Shown: in pieces, positions 17,676-26,800 of the stretch
Numbering within the stretch: the stretch's first letter is position 1
Layout of the letters: each line of letters begins with the position of its first letter
Origin: Janthinobacterium sp051380875
GTDB lineage: Bacteria; Pseudomonadota; Gammaproteobacteria; Burkholderiales; Burkholderiaceae_D
Direction: 5' to 3'
NCBI RefSeq assembly: GCF_051380875.1
Contig: NZ_JBNYXW010000008.1
Span: forward strand, 1 to 64,000
DNA length: 64,000 nucleotides
Translations under genes and position numbers: made by a program
Notes under the pieces: model-generated
Database searches by the model: none
The model's input: only the letters and a program-made list of their open reading frames with translations
What the model was told of the DNA's origin: nothing

Positions 17676-18329
17676 TTATTCGGCGTCAGGCTGGCGTGCG
17701 GGGTGCGCTTGTGCGAATGCTTCCAGTTTCTGGCACTCGGCATCGATTGAGAGTAACGTCGGATAAGGTGCAAGATCGATATTGAAGCGCAGCGCATTAA
17801 ACAATTGGGGAACCAGGCAGCAATCCGCCATGCTCGGGGTATCGCCGAAGCAGAAGCGACCGCGCCGCTGTGCGCGCGCCAGTTCCTGCTCCAACGCATC
17901 GAGTCCAGCCTTGGTCCAGTGTGCGACCCAGGCTTGCTTGGCATCGTCTGTCTGCCCCATCGGTCCAGAGATGTATTTCAGCACACGCAGGTTGCTGAGC
18001 GGGTGGATATCGCACGCCATCGCAAGGGACAGTTGACGAACGTAAGCACGATCTGCCGCCGACCCCGGCAGCAACGGGTGCTGCGGGTATTGTTCGTCCA
18101 AGTATTCGATAATGGCCAGCGATTGACTGATATTGATGCCCTGTTCGCTCAGCACCGGCACCAGCCGCTGCGGATTGAGTGCGACGAATGGCGCGCCGAA
18201 CTGCTCGCCGCCATTGCGGTTCAGGTGGACCGAGGCGTAGTCATATGCCAGTCCCTTCAGATTAAGGGCGATACGTACACGGTACGCAGAAGAGCTGCGA
18301 AAATAATTGTGGAGAACGCGTTCTGCCAT
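17676..18329 (-). CDS. nagL: Maleylpyruvate isomerase, zeta-class GST
   Basis: A 217-residue zeta-class glutathione transferase. The signature SSSAYRVRIALNLKG (about 12-26) carries the active-site serine that binds glutathione. The maleylacetoacetate/maleylpyruvate isomerase features VPVLSEQG, QSLAIIEYLDE and the C-terminal FCFGDTPSMADCCLVPQ follow. In this operon with gentisate dioxygenase and fumarylpyruvate hydrolase, the expected reaction is glutathione-dependent cis-trans isomerisation of maleylpyruvate to fumarylpyruvate (NagL). Sequence alone would also allow maleylacetoacetate isomerase; context decides. It starts 1 nt after livF. Confidence 0.87.
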   Translation of the reverse strand: MAERVLHNYFRSSSAYRVRIALNLKGLAYDYASVHLNRNGGEQFGAPFVALNPQRLVPVLSEQGINISQSLAIIEYLDEQYPQHPLLPGSAADRAYVRQLSLAMACDIHPLSNLRVLKYISGPMGQTDDAKQAWVAHWTKAGLDALEQELARAQRRGRFCFGDTPSMADCCLVPQLFNALRFNIDLAPYPTLLSIDAECQKLEAFAQAHPARQPDAE

Positions 18330-18330
18330 T

Positions 18331-19047
18331 TTAAACTCCCAGGTATTGATGAATAATCTGCGGTTCGGCGCGCAGCTGCTGTGAGTTCCCGTCCCACACC
18401 ACTGTGCCCCGCTCCAGTACGTAGTGGCGATCCGCCAACTTCAGCAGCGCCCCAATGTTCTTGTCGATGACGATTTGCGACAGCCCTTCCTCCTTCAGCG
18501 CCGCCAACGCGGTCCATATCTCGGTGCGGATGATGGGCGCGAGGCCCTCCGTCGCTTCGTCCAGCACCAGCAGGCGCGGATTGGTCATCAGCGCACGGCC
18601 AATAGCCAGCATTTGCTGCTCGCCGCCGGACAGTTGCCAGCCAAGGTTGGCGCGCCGTTCCTGCAGTCGCGGAAAGAAGCGATATACGCGTTGCAGGGTC
18701 CATGGCGCCAGCTGGTTGGAGCCGCGTGGAGCGCGGGCGGTCGCCACCAGGTTTTCCTCCACCGTCAAGTTATGGAAAATCTGGCGTCCTTCAGGCACCA
18801 GGCCCAGCCCCAGTCGCGCGATCTGGTGCGATGCCATACGCGCCAGTGGCTGTCCGCCGAAGGCAATGCTGCCGGCCTTGGCGGCCAATAGTCCAAACAG
18901 GCACTTGATGGTGGTCGAGCGGCCCATGCCATTGCGGCCCAACAGTGTGACGACCTGGCCAGCTTCGACCGACATCGACACGCCGAACAAGGCTTGCGCG
19001 TGGCCATAGGAGGCTTGCAAGCCATCGATATTCAGTAGCGTGCTCAT
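18331..19047 (-). CDS. LivF-like ABC ATPase with altered Walker A
   Basis: A 238-residue ATP-binding subunit of a branched-chain amino acid (HAAT) type importer. The signature LSGGEQQMLAIGRAL, Walker B LLVLDEATEGL and the LivF-type C-terminus are intact. The P-loop, however, reads GRNGMGRST (about 37-45), so the nearly invariant Lys is Arg43, encoded by CGC at 18919-18921. The partner LivG has a normal P-loop, so the transporter may run on one canonical site, or Arg may serve weakly. The gene overlaps livG by 4 nt. Within the nag operon the importer probably carries an aromatic acid rather than leucine; this is inference from position. Confidence 0.88.
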   Translation of the reverse strand: MSTLLNIDGLQASYGHAQALFGVSMSVEAGQVVTLLGRNGMGRSTTIKCLFGLLAAKAGSIAFGGQPLARMASHQIARLGLGLVPEGRQIFHNLTVEENLVATARAPRGSNQLAPWTLQRVYRFFPRLQERRANLGWQLSGGEQQMLAIGRALMTNPRLLVLDEATEGLAPIIRTEIWTALAALKEEGLSQIVIDKNIGALLKLADRHYVLERGTVVWDGNSQQLRAEPQIIHQYLGV

Positions 19048-19796
19048 GCTTCGATACCCTCCTCTCCGAGGTAGACAGTCTTGACTTCGGGGTGATGGCG
19101 AATTTCATCTGGCGTGCCGGTGAAAATCACCTTGCCGTAGACCAGCACCGTGATACGGTCGGCCAGCGTGAACACCGCATCCATGTCATGCTCGATCAGC
19201 AGGATCGAATACTTGCCCTTGAGACTGGCAAGCAGCGCCACTACCGCCTGCGACTCCTGCACGCTCATGCCAGCCATCGGCTCGTCCAACAGCAAGAACT
19301 TGGGCTGCGCCGCCAATGCCATGGCCAGCTCCAGCTGGCGGCGCTGGCCGTAGGCGAGATTGCCAGCGAGCGCCTGCGCGTGTTCGGCCAGCCCGCAAGA
19401 GGCCAGCGCGTCATCTGCCTGGCGCGCCAGATCGGGGCGGCCCAGCAGCGGCCGCCAGAAACGGAAGCCGTGTTCGCGCGCGCCGAGCGCCGCCAGCGTG
19501 ACATTTTCGCGGACTGTGAATTGCTCGAAGATCGAGGTAATCTGATAGGAACGCAGCAAGCCACAACGAGCACGCTGGTCTATCCGCAAACCCGTCACGT
19601 CTTCGTCGTTGAAGGTGATGCCGCCGCTATTCGAGGCCAGCTCGCCCGACAGCTGATTAATCAGCGTGGTCTTGCCAGCACCATTCGGGCCGATGATGGC
19701 GTGTAGCTCACCCGGACGGATGTCCAACGAAACATTGTCGGTGACCAGAATGCCACCGTAGCGTTTAACCAGCTCGGACGTGCGAAGCGCGCTCAT
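19044..19796 (-). CDS. LivG-like ABC transporter ATPase
   Basis: A 250-residue ATPase of the LivG group. The canonical Walker A GPNGAGKTTLINQLSGE (about 36-52), the signature LAYGQRRQLELAMAL (the usual LivG variant of LSGGQ), Walker B FLLLDEPMAGMS and the switch His in LLIEHDMD are all present. It overlaps livM by 4 nt upstream and livF by 4 nt downstream, so the five transport genes form one translational unit. With LivF it energises uptake of a substrate captured by the periplasmic protein encoded at 21735. Confidence 0.92.
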   Translation of the reverse strand: MSALRTSELVKRYGGILVTDNVSLDIRPGELHAIIGPNGAGKTTLINQLSGELASNSGGITFNDEDVTGLRIDQRARCGLLRSYQITSIFEQFTVRENVTLAALGAREHGFRFWRPLLGRPDLARQADDALASCGLAEHAQALAGNLAYGQRRQLELAMALAAQPKFLLLDEPMAGMSVQESQAVVALLASLKGKYSILLIEHDMDAVFTLADRITVLVYGKVIFTGTPDEIRHHPEVKTVYLGEEGIEA

Positions 19797-20803
19797 ATTT
19801 CCTCTCCTGCAGTCACCACGGCAGGCGCCTTCTGTTTTACTTGCCGCTGGCGTGGCCGCCGCGCGCCCCAGCTATCGAGAAGCCCGGCAATGCCAGCTTT
19901 GCCCAACACCGCTATCAGAACAATCGCCAGGCCGAACACAGCCATCCAGTATTCGGTCGTCATCTTCAACACTTCCTCCAGGCCAAGGAAAGCCAGCGCC
20001 CCCATCAACGGACCGTACACCGTGCCTATGCCGCCAAGCACAATCATCACGATCAAGTCGCCGGAGATCATCCACGTCAAGGTTGATGGCGAGGCAAAAG
20101 CCGTCAGATTGGCCAGCAGCATGCCGGCGACACCGCATAGCACGGCAGACAGCACATACGCCGCCAGCTGGTAGCGCGTGCTGCGCAAGCCGATCGCATT
20201 GATGCGGCGCGGATTCTGCCGCGTACCACGCAGTACCATGCCGAACGGCGCCACACGCAAACGCGCCATCCACCAAAGCACCAGCGCAAGCAGGCTTAAC
20301 GCCACCCAATACACCGTACCCACCTGCCCCAGATCGGCGCCAAAGAACTTGCTGGTAGCAGAGATCGTTGTACCGTCGTCGCCACCATACTGCTTGAGGC
20401 TGACAAATACGAAATAGCCCATCTGAGCGAACGCCAGCGTAATCATGATAAAACCGATGCCGGAAGTGCGCAGGCTGATAGCACCAGTCACCAAACCCAC
20501 CAGAGCGCACACCAACACGCAGCAGAGTAGATGCACCCAGCCATTGTCGATGCCATGGAATGCCGGAATCGCTACGCTATACGCGCCCAATCCGAGGAAC
20601 AAAGCGTGCCCCAGGCTGACCAGCCCGCCAAAGCCCAGCGCCAGGTTCAGCGCGCTGGCAGCGATCGCATAAATAATAATGCGAGCAAAGAAGGCGAGAT
20701 AAAACGGCTGATCAGTGACCCGCGCCACGACAGGCACAGCGGCCAGCGCCACCAGCAGCAGCAAGGGTACCAGCGTGGCTGGCTTGAGTAATACGGAGGA
20801 CAT
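19793..20803 (-). CDS. LivM-like ABC permease
   Basis: A 336-residue inner membrane permease of the branched-chain amino acid type, with about nine to ten hydrophobic segments and the family block ALNLALGFGGLVSLGHALFLGLGAY near residues 52-76. A second block, GDLIVMIVLGGIGTVYGPLMGA, is the cytoplasmic loop that contacts the ATPases. It forms the channel with LivH. Its start codon overlaps the livH stop (both at 20803) and its end overlaps livG by 4 nt. Confidence 0.92.
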   Translation of the reverse strand: MSSVLLKPATLVPLLLLVALAAVPVVARVTDQPFYLAFFARIIIYAIAASALNLALGFGGLVSLGHALFLGLGAYSVAIPAFHGIDNGWVHLLCCVLVCALVGLVTGAISLRTSGIGFIMITLAFAQMGYFVFVSLKQYGGDDGTTISATSKFFGADLGQVGTVYWVALSLLALVLWWMARLRVAPFGMVLRGTRQNPRRINAIGLRSTRYQLAAYVLSAVLCGVAGMLLANLTAFASPSTLTWMISGDLIVMIVLGGIGTVYGPLMGALAFLGLEEVLKMTTEYWMAVFGLAIVLIAVLGKAGIAGLLDSWGARRPRQRQVKQKAPAVVTAGEEI

Positions 20804-21723
20804 CAGCTTCTCCCTGCAGGGAACAGGCCCTGCGGACGGACGGCCAGGACCAGCGCCATTAACACATAAATTAGCATCGACGCCAGGGCCGGGCCGGCCG
20901 CATTGGCCACCTCGCGGCTGGCAACTTCGCGCAGCAAGGAAGGCAGAAAGGCGCGGCCCAGCGTATCGGCCACACCGACGATCAACGCTGCATAGAACGC
21001 ACCGCTGATCGAGCCGATGCCGCCGATCACGATCACCACCAGCGCGCTAATCAGTACCGGCTCACCCATGCCTGACTGGATCGAGAGGATGGGAGCGGCC
21101 ATCACCCCTGCCAATCCAGCCAGCGCTGCGCCCAGTGCAAACAGCAAGGCATTGAGCAGCTTGATATCCACGCCGAGCGCACCTACCATGGCAGGATTGA
21201 CCGCACCGGCACGTATCAGCATGCCCAGCCGAGTCTTATGCATCAGCAGATGCGCACCCAGCGCGACCAGCAAGCCGACCACGATGATGGCAAAGCGGTA
21301 GGACGGATAACTGATGCCCAGCAGATCGACCGTGCTTTCCAGGAAGGCCGGCACTGGCAGGAAGTAAGGCTGCGGTCCCCACACGATGCGCACCAGCTCA
21401 TTAAAGAACAGCACCATGCCGAAGGTTGCCAGTACATGGTCCAAGTGATCGCGCCGGTACAGCCGCGAGATCGCCAACCGTTCCAGCGCAAAACCAAGCA
21501 CCACGCAGCCGCCCACGCCCGCCAGCAAAGCCAGACCGAACGACTCAGTGTGGCTGTAGGCACTGGCGGCAAAGTACGCGCCCAGCATATACAGCGAACC
21601 ATGCGCCAGATTCACGAAGCTCATGATGCCGAAAACCAGCGTCAGTCCCGCCGCCAGCAGGAATAGCAGCACCCCCAGCTGCAAGCCGTTCAGCAGCTGG
21701 GTCAATAACAGACTCATACTCAT
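20803..21723 (-). CDS. LivH-like ABC permease
   Basis: A 306-residue permease with about eight hydrophobic helices, including QLLNGLQLGVLLFLLAAGLT and the family motif FVNLAHGSLYMLGAYFA. The EAA-like loop VIVIGGIGSISGAFYAA lies near the C-terminal third. I start it at 21723 (MSMSLLL) because GGAG lies about seven bases upstream; an ATG nine codons earlier would overlap the binding-protein gene. It forms the membrane channel with LivM. Placement between nagAb and nagL indicates that it serves the salicylate/gentisate pathway. Confidence 0.9.
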   Translation of the reverse strand: MSMSLLLTQLLNGLQLGVLLFLLAAGLTLVFGIMSFVNLAHGSLYMLGAYFAASAYSHTESFGLALLAGVGGCVVLGFALERLAISRLYRRDHLDHVLATFGMVLFFNELVRIVWGPQPYFLPVPAFLESTVDLLGISYPSYRFAIIVVGLLVALGAHLLMHKTRLGMLIRAGAVNPAMVGALGVDIKLLNALLFALGAALAGLAGVMAAPILSIQSGMGEPVLISALVVIVIGGIGSISGAFYAALIVGVADTLGRAFLPSLLREVASREVANAAGPALASMLIYVLMALVLAVRPQGLFPAGRS

Positions 21724-21734
21724 GGCCTGCTCCG

Positions 21735-22907
21735 TTAAGGCAGGCGGCACTGGGCTGCGTATGCATCCCGGTGCTGCGTCAGTGGCGTGGCGACATTCTT
21801 GACCACTGGCACGCCGCCCTCTTTTACGACCTGAAAAGCGTAGTAGTTCTGAATCGGTAGATTGTTTTTGTTAAAGCTGAACGGACCGCGCACCGAGCGG
21901 AACTGGTTGCCGGATGCCTTGACGGCCGCAGCCAATGCCTGCTTCTCTACCGGCTTGCCTTGCAGTGTGCCGACAGCGACATTCAGCAGCCGGCCCGCAT
22001 CATATGCTGCGGCCGCATATTCGCTCGGAATGCGCTTGTACTTTGCGCTGAAGGCCTTGACGAAAGCGCGGTTTTCGGGATTATCCAGCGCAGCATCCCA
22101 CATCGCACCGAAAGTGGTGCCGACTGCCGCATCACGCAGCGCCGGCATGGTGACGCCATCGACCGTGAAGACAGAGTAGTTGGGCAGCTTGGCCAGTAAG
22201 CCGGCCTGGCTCAGCTGGCGGATATAGTTGACGCCCATGCCGCCCGGATAGAAGGCGAACACGGCGTCCGGCTTGGCGGCCTGCAACTGTGCGATTTCGG
22301 AGGAGTAGTCAGACTGGCCTACTTGCGTGTAGACCTCGTCCACCACCTCGCCCTTGAAATAGCGCTTGAAGCCGGCCAGCATGTCCTTGCCGGCCTGATA
22401 GTTGGGTGCCATCAGGTAGACGCGTTTGATGCCTTTGTCCTGCATGTATTTACCCATGCTTTCGGCGGCGCCATCGTTTTGCCAGGCGACCGAAAATACG
22501 TTGGGCGCACAGCTGACGCCGGCCAGGGGCGAGGGACCGGCGTTGGTGGAAATCGCCACCGTGCCCGATTCGGTCAGGGTTTTCAGGCTGGCCATCAAGA
22601 CATTGGAAAAGCTCAAGCCGACAATCACGTCGACGCGGTCCTTGTCGATCAGCTTGCGTATCGCCTGGCTGCCGATTTCCGGCTTGAGCTGGTCATCTTC
22701 CTTGAACATCTGTACCGTTTGACCGCCCAACTTGCCACCATTCTGTTCAACGGCCAGCATGAAGCCATCGACCTGATCCTGGCCAACCACCGCCTGGCTA
22801 CCGGTCAGCGGCGCCATCAGCCCTACCTTGATTTGCGCCATCGCGCTGTTAGCGGCGCACAACATGCCACACATTGCCAAGGTTGCCAAACTATTTTTCG
22901 TCTTCAT
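21735..22907 (-). CDS. Periplasmic substrate-binding protein (LivK-like)
   Basis: A 390-residue type I periplasmic binding protein (Peripla_BP_6). The start at 22907 follows AGGAGACAAAA and gives a signal peptide (MKTKNSLATLAMCGMLCAAN, cleavage near SAMA). The mature protein begins QIKVGLMAPLTGSQAVVGQD, the characteristic ligand-binding opening of this family. Homologues in aromatic operons bind benzoate derivatives rather than amino acids. It lies 28 nt behind nagAb and 11 nt before livH, so salicylate or gentisate is the best guess for its ligand. Confidence 0.88.
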   Translation of the reverse strand: MKTKNSLATLAMCGMLCAANSAMAQIKVGLMAPLTGSQAVVGQDQVDGFMLAVEQNGGKLGGQTVQMFKEDDQLKPEIGSQAIRKLIDKDRVDVIVGLSFSNVLMASLKTLTESGTVAISTNAGPSPLAGVSCAPNVFSVAWQNDGAAESMGKYMQDKGIKRVYLMAPNYQAGKDMLAGFKRYFKGEVVDEVYTQVGQSDYSSEIAQLQAAKPDAVFAFYPGGMGVNYIRQLSQAGLLAKLPNYSVFTVDGVTMPALRDAAVGTTFGAMWDAALDNPENRAFVKAFSAKYKRIPSEYAAAAYDAGRLLNVAVGTLQGKPVEKQALAAAVKASGNQFRSVRGPFSFNKNNLPIQNYYAFQVVKEGGVPVVKNVATPLTQHRDAYAAQCRLP

Positions 22908-22935
22908 TTTTGTCTCCTGTTTGTTATTTATTAAT

Positions 22936-23259
22936 TCAGATGTCGCCAAGGTCTACATACACACGCCCGTTTTCGATCTTGACCGGATAGGTGCGTATGT
23001 CGACGGTCAAGGGCGCGCACATGGCTTTGCCACTGCACACGTCGAACTTGCCCTGATGCAGAGGACATTCGATTTCCGTGCCCTCCAAAAAGCCGTCGCT
23101 CAGCCGGGCGTGCCCGTGCGTACAGATGTTGTCGGTCACGTAAACCTGACCATCCACACCGTAGAACGCCAATTCGCGTCCCAGTACCGCCGCAGCCATT
23201 ACGTCCTCGTCCGGTACCGCCTCGAGCGCTACCGCGTCTGTCCAAAGTTGTGTCGTCAT
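22936..23259 (-). CDS. nagAb: Rieske [2Fe-2S] ferredoxin of salicylate 5-hydroxylase
   Basis: A 107-residue Rieske ferredoxin. The cluster ligands are visible as CTHGH (Cys46, His48) and CPLHQG (Cys65, His68), in the spacing of naphthalene dioxygenase-type ferredoxins. It passes electrons from the NagAa reductase to the NagGH oxygenase. It starts 7 nt after nagH and is followed by the importer genes. In Ralstonia sp. U2 the equivalent NagAb is shared with naphthalene dioxygenase; here no naphthalene dioxygenase genes are seen, so it would serve salicylate hydroxylation only. Confidence 0.92.
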   Translation of the reverse strand: MTTQLWTDAVALEAVPDEDVMAAAVLGRELAFYGVDGQVYVTDNICTHGHARLSDGFLEGTEIECPLHQGKFDVCSGKAMCAPLTVDIRTYPVKIENGRVYVDLGDI

Positions 23260-23266
23260 GGCAGCC

Positions 23267-23743
23267 TCAAATCGGGTAAATCAAAGAATTAGGAATCATC
23301 TCGGTGTCGTAGATGCACAAGCGCGATTCCAGGCGCAGACCGTCGGCAGTGCGGCGGATGCGGTCGAGATAGCGGCCGGCATTGAACACCGTGGTTTCCT
23401 GGCTCAACTTGGTACGGAACACCGTATAGTTGGTCTCGGTAACGATCACGTCGCTGTCCTCGCTCACGATCAGCGACGGGCCAACCAGGTGGCGTTGGTA
23501 GTACGGGTCATGGAACAGCGTTTCGCGGATGCCGTAGGCGCGGTCGCGCAACATGCCCTTGCTCAGCATGGCCAGCGTACATAGCGGAAAGCCGCGTTCA
23601 TAGTTTTCGCGTGGCTGCACCTTGTACTCACAGTCTTCGGTGAAAAGCCCAATCCAGCGGTCCCAGTCGTTGCTGTCGACGGCAGCGCTATACGCGGCCT
23701 GCAGTTGGCTGATTTCAAAATAGGTTTGCAGTTGGCTCATCAT
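23267..23743 (-). CDS. nagH: Salicylate 5-hydroxylase small subunit
   Basis: A 158-residue beta subunit of the ring-hydroxylating oxygenase family (SnoaL/NTF2-like cone fold). Typical elements are YSAAVDSNDWDRWIGLFTEDCEYKVQPREN near the start and GRYLDRIRRTADGLRLESRLCIYDTE near the end. It has a structural role with the alpha subunit NagG and binds no metal. Its start shares a base with the nagG stop (23743), so the pair is translationally coupled. Assignment to salicylate 5-hydroxylase rests on the alpha subunit and on the surrounding gentisate genes. Confidence 0.88.
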   Translation of the reverse strand: MMSQLQTYFEISQLQAAYSAAVDSNDWDRWIGLFTEDCEYKVQPRENYERGFPLCTLAMLSKGMLRDRAYGIRETLFHDPYYQRHLVGPSLIVSEDSDVIVTETNYTVFRTKLSQETTVFNAGRYLDRIRRTADGLRLESRLCIYDTEMIPNSLIYPI

Positions 23744-25002
23744 CAGACCTCCATCACTTTGCGCCAGTAGTTGTACATGCCACGTATCAGCGTCTCGGTG
23801 ACCATGTGCTCGGTATCTTCGCAGTCGACACCGCCCAGTTCCGCCATCGCGCGGTGGAACGGTTTCTGTTCGAAACCCTGCTGCGAGAACTCAATCACCT
23901 CGCCATCGTCAGCCGAAACAAAACCGGCCGGGCCGAACAGGTTGGCCTGGATCAGGCGGCGTTCAGTCATTTCATCGCTGTCGTCCTCGAAGCCGAAATG
24001 GGTCCAGACAAAATCGAAGGAGCCCGTGCCGTTCGGCTGGATGTGGCGGGTCGAGACGCTGTTGACCTGCTGCTGGAAAATCACGCTGGGAAACACTGTC
24101 ATCATCACGGCGGTCGGACCGTTCCACCACGGCTCCGGGACGATGTCGAGCAGGCGCTTGTCCTCAATCTGCATGTTTTCCTTGAAGCTGGTGACACCAG
24201 CCGTCACTTCCGACTGTTGACCGACTGTACCGCGTGTCGAAATCATGGCGGCGTGGCGGAACTGGCTGTCCATGCGCAAGGCCGACTTGTTGTCTGCGCG
24301 CCACAGGCCGTAGGTCACGAACCAAGTGTGCAGCAGGCCTGGATGGTAGGGATCCTTGATGTTTTCCTGCATCAGCTTCCAGTTGCCGGGGATGCGCTGG
24401 CGGTTGTAGCCGAGAATTTTTAGCTGGCGGCCGTTGAACAGGCGATCGAAGTACGACAGCATTTCCGGGCCGAGAAAATCTTCCAGCGATTCCACGTCAT
24501 GGTCAAACGAGGCAAACACCACGCCGCCACGCGTGTCGACCTTGAGCTTCGTCAAACCGTGATCTTCCGTCTTGAAGTCTTTCGGCATGCCGCCGTTGAC
24601 CTTGCCATCCTGCTTGACGCCACGGCGGAACGGCACACCTTGCAGATCTCCTTGCAGGCTGTAATTCCACTGGTGGTATGGACAGACCAGCTCTTTCTTG
24701 TTGCCGTGGCGCTCGCGGCAGAACTGCATGCCACGGTGCGCGCAGACGTTTTCCACGACGCTGATACCACCGTCTTCGAGGCGTACCATCACCACCGAGC
24801 GTTCGCCGACCACGGTACGCTTGAAGTCGCCATGGTTAGGAATCTCCGCTTCCAGGCCCACGTAGCACCAGTGGTTCTGGTAGAAGAAGCGTTCCAGCTC
24901 GCGTTTGTACAGATCGCTGTCCGTATAAGCCCAGAATGGGATACGGCTCGACCCCTCCTGCTCCCACACCGGCTTGATCGGGAATATGGCGTGCTTACTC
25001 AT
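23743..25002 (-). CDS. nagG: Salicylate 5-hydroxylase large subunit
   Basis: A 419-residue ring-hydroxylating oxygenase alpha subunit. Rieske ligands are Cys87 and His89 (CAHRG) and Cys107 and His110 (CPYHQW). The mononuclear iron site is in ENIKDPYHPGLLH (Asp217 region, His220, His225). The sequence is of the NagG type, which hydroxylates salicylate at C5 to gentisate. I start at 25002 (MSKHAIFPIKP) with GGGAAAG upstream; the longer frame to 25068 overlaps nagK deeply and adds no family sequence. The start overlaps the end of nagK by 8 nt. Electrons come from NagAa through NagAb. Confidence 0.92.
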   Translation of the reverse strand: MSKHAIFPIKPVWEQEGSSRIPFWAYTDSDLYKRELERFFYQNHWCYVGLEAEIPNHGDFKRTVVGERSVVMVRLEDGGISVVENVCAHRGMQFCRERHGNKKELVCPYHQWNYSLQGDLQGVPFRRGVKQDGKVNGGMPKDFKTEDHGLTKLKVDTRGGVVFASFDHDVESLEDFLGPEMLSYFDRLFNGRQLKILGYNRQRIPGNWKLMQENIKDPYHPGLLHTWFVTYGLWRADNKSALRMDSQFRHAAMISTRGTVGQQSEVTAGVTSFKENMQIEDKRLLDIVPEPWWNGPTAVMMTVFPSVIFQQQVNSVSTRHIQPNGTGSFDFVWTHFGFEDDSDEMTERRLIQANLFGPAGFVSADDGEVIEFSQQGFEQKPFHRAMAELGGVDCEDTEHMVTETLIRGMYNYWRKVMEV

Positions 25003-25708
25003 GATCTTTCCCTTTGCCGACGCGGACGACGATCTCGCCCAGGCCGGCGATGGCGCCGCGCATTTCATCGCCGGCCACCACGGCGTTCACGCCTTCCGGC
25101 GTGCCGGTCATGATGACGTCGCCCGGCTCCAGCGTTTCGTACTGCGACAGGTAGGAGATGGACTCTGCCACCGACCAGATCAGCTTGTTGATGTCCGAGG
25201 ACTGGCGCGGCGCGCCGTTGACGGTCAGCGTAATGGCGGCATTTTCCAGATGGCCGATGGCACTTACGGTATGCAACGGGCCGATTGGCGCCGACTGCGA
25301 AAACGATTTGCCAAATTCCCAAGGGCGACCTTTATCACGCGCGTCCAGTTGCAGGTCGCGGCGGGTCATGTCCAGGCCGACAGCATAGCCATATACATGC
25401 TCTAGCGCCTGCTCGACAGAAATATTGGAGCCGCCTTTGCCGATAGCTACCACCAGTTCAATCTCGTGGTGGTAGTTGGCAGTTTTCGGCGGATAGGCGA
25501 TGGTGATCGCATCGGCACTGGCGCGCACCGCAGCATTGGCTGGCTTCATGAAGAAGAACGGCGCGTCGCGCGTTGGATCCTTACCCATTTCAATGGCGTG
25601 CGCGGCGTAATTGCGGCCGACGCAGAAAATGCGGTTGACCGGGAACGCCGCGTCCTGGCCCGCGATTTCCAGGGTGTTGACGGCGGCTGGGGGAATGGCG
25701 TATTGCAT
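24995..25708 (-). CDS. nagK: Fumarylpyruvate hydrolase
   Basis: A 237-residue FAH-family hydrolase. The metal-binding acids are in YHHEIELVVAIG (two Glu) and GLDMTRRDLQ (Asp), and FCVGRNYAAHAIEMG and TGTPEGV are conserved family blocks. In this operon it should cleave fumarylpyruvate to fumarate and pyruvate, the last step of the gentisate route. It lies 31 nt behind gentisate dioxygenase and overlaps nagG by 8 nt. It differs strongly from the longer FAH-family protein at 57295, which belongs to the second cluster. Confidence 0.92.
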   Translation of the reverse strand: MQYAIPPAAVNTLEIAGQDAAFPVNRIFCVGRNYAAHAIEMGKDPTRDAPFFFMKPANAAVRASADAITIAYPPKTANYHHEIELVVAIGKGGSNISVEQALEHVYGYAVGLDMTRRDLQLDARDKGRPWEFGKSFSQSAPIGPLHTVSAIGHLENAAITLTVNGAPRQSSDINKLIWSVAESISYLSQYETLEPGDVIMTGTPEGVNAVVAGDEMRGAIAGLGEIVVRVGKGKDHE

Positions 25709-25739
25709 GGTTGCTCCAAAGATTATTGTTATGCGAGGG

Positions 25740-26789
25740 TTAGCGCTTCTCTTCGCGCCACATGCCCAGCGCTTGCTGGACAGGACGGTCGGAGAAGCTG
25801 AAGAGGACGGTTTCGCTGTCGGCGTTCAGCCTCAGCGTGTACCAGGGCGGTACCACGAAGACGTCGCTCTCGGCGAAATGGAAGGTTTGTTCGCCGATCT
25901 GCGCGCTGCCTGCGCCTTCCAGACAGACATACACGGTGCCGTCGGTGCAGCGATATGGTTCGGTTTTGAAGCCGGCAGGGAGTAGCTGTGCGTAAGCGCC
26001 CATGGTCGGCATCGGCGAAGCGCCGGTGGCCGGATTCACGTAGCGCATCTTGTGGCCCAGATGTTTGTCGGCCGGCGCACCGGCGGCAATGGCGCTCAGC
26101 GCCGCGCGGGTTTGCGCATACGGATACACGAATACTTTGGTCGGCTCGCTGGGAGTCTGATGGAAGTCGACCGGCAGCAAATTACTGCCGTAACGCGCCA
26201 GCGCATCGCCTTCTGGACGGCTGGTATCCTGCGTTGCATGGTCGGAGTGTTCGTGGAAGCCGGTGTCGAAGAAGCGCACCAGTGGAATATCCAGGCCATC
26301 GAGCCACACCACTGGTTGATCGCCCAGATTGCCATGGTCATGCCAAGTCCAGGCTGGAGTGATGATGAAGTCGCCTCGATGCATCGTGGTACGTTCACCA
26401 TTGACGGCGGTATAGGCGCCCTCGCCGTCCAGCACCAGGCGCAGCGCCGTTTGCGTATGACGGTGGGCTGGCGCCACTTCGCCGGGCATAATCATCTGCA
26501 GGCCGGCATACAGCGATTGCGTGATGGAGGAATTGCCGCGCAGCGCAGGGTTTTCCAGTATCAGCACGCGACGCACCGCTTCCTCGGCGGTGATCAGCGT
26601 GCCCGATTCCATCACGTGCTCGCGTACATCCGTGTAGCGCCAGTGCGCCGGTACCTGCTTCGGACGTGGCGAGTTCGGTACCAGCGTGCCGAGCACTTCC
26701 CACAGAGGCGTCAGGTGGTATTTGTCGATGCGACGGTAAAACTGTTCGCGTGCCGGATCTTGCGTCGCGGCCTTGGTAGTCGAGTGCAT
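25740..26789 (-). CDS. nagI: Gentisate 1,2-dioxygenase
   Basis: A bicupin Fe(II) dioxygenase of about 350 residues. The first cupin holds the iron ligands in PAHRHTQTALRLVLDGEGAY (His-x-His) and a later His in the WTWHDHGN region. The second cupin (about 250-340) includes TVYVCLEGAGSAQIGEQ. It opens gentisate between C1 and C2 to maleylpyruvate. Two starts are possible: ATG at 26789 (GGAGACCAAG upstream), which I prefer, or ATG at 26801, which overlaps the nagAa stop. Length and motifs match NagI of Ralstonia and related gentisate dioxygenases. Confidence 0.93.
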   Translation of the reverse strand: MHSTTKAATQDPAREQFYRRIDKYHLTPLWEVLGTLVPNSPRPKQVPAHWRYTDVREHVMESGTLITAEEAVRRVLILENPALRGNSSITQSLYAGLQMIMPGEVAPAHRHTQTALRLVLDGEGAYTAVNGERTTMHRGDFIITPAWTWHDHGNLGDQPVVWLDGLDIPLVRFFDTGFHEHSDHATQDTSRPEGDALARYGSNLLPVDFHQTPSEPTKVFVYPYAQTRAALSAIAAGAPADKHLGHKMRYVNPATGASPMPTMGAYAQLLPAGFKTEPYRCTDGTVYVCLEGAGSAQIGEQTFHFAESDVFVVPPWYTLRLNADSETVLFSFSDRPVQQALGMWREEKR

Positions 26790-26800
26790 CTTGGTCTCCA

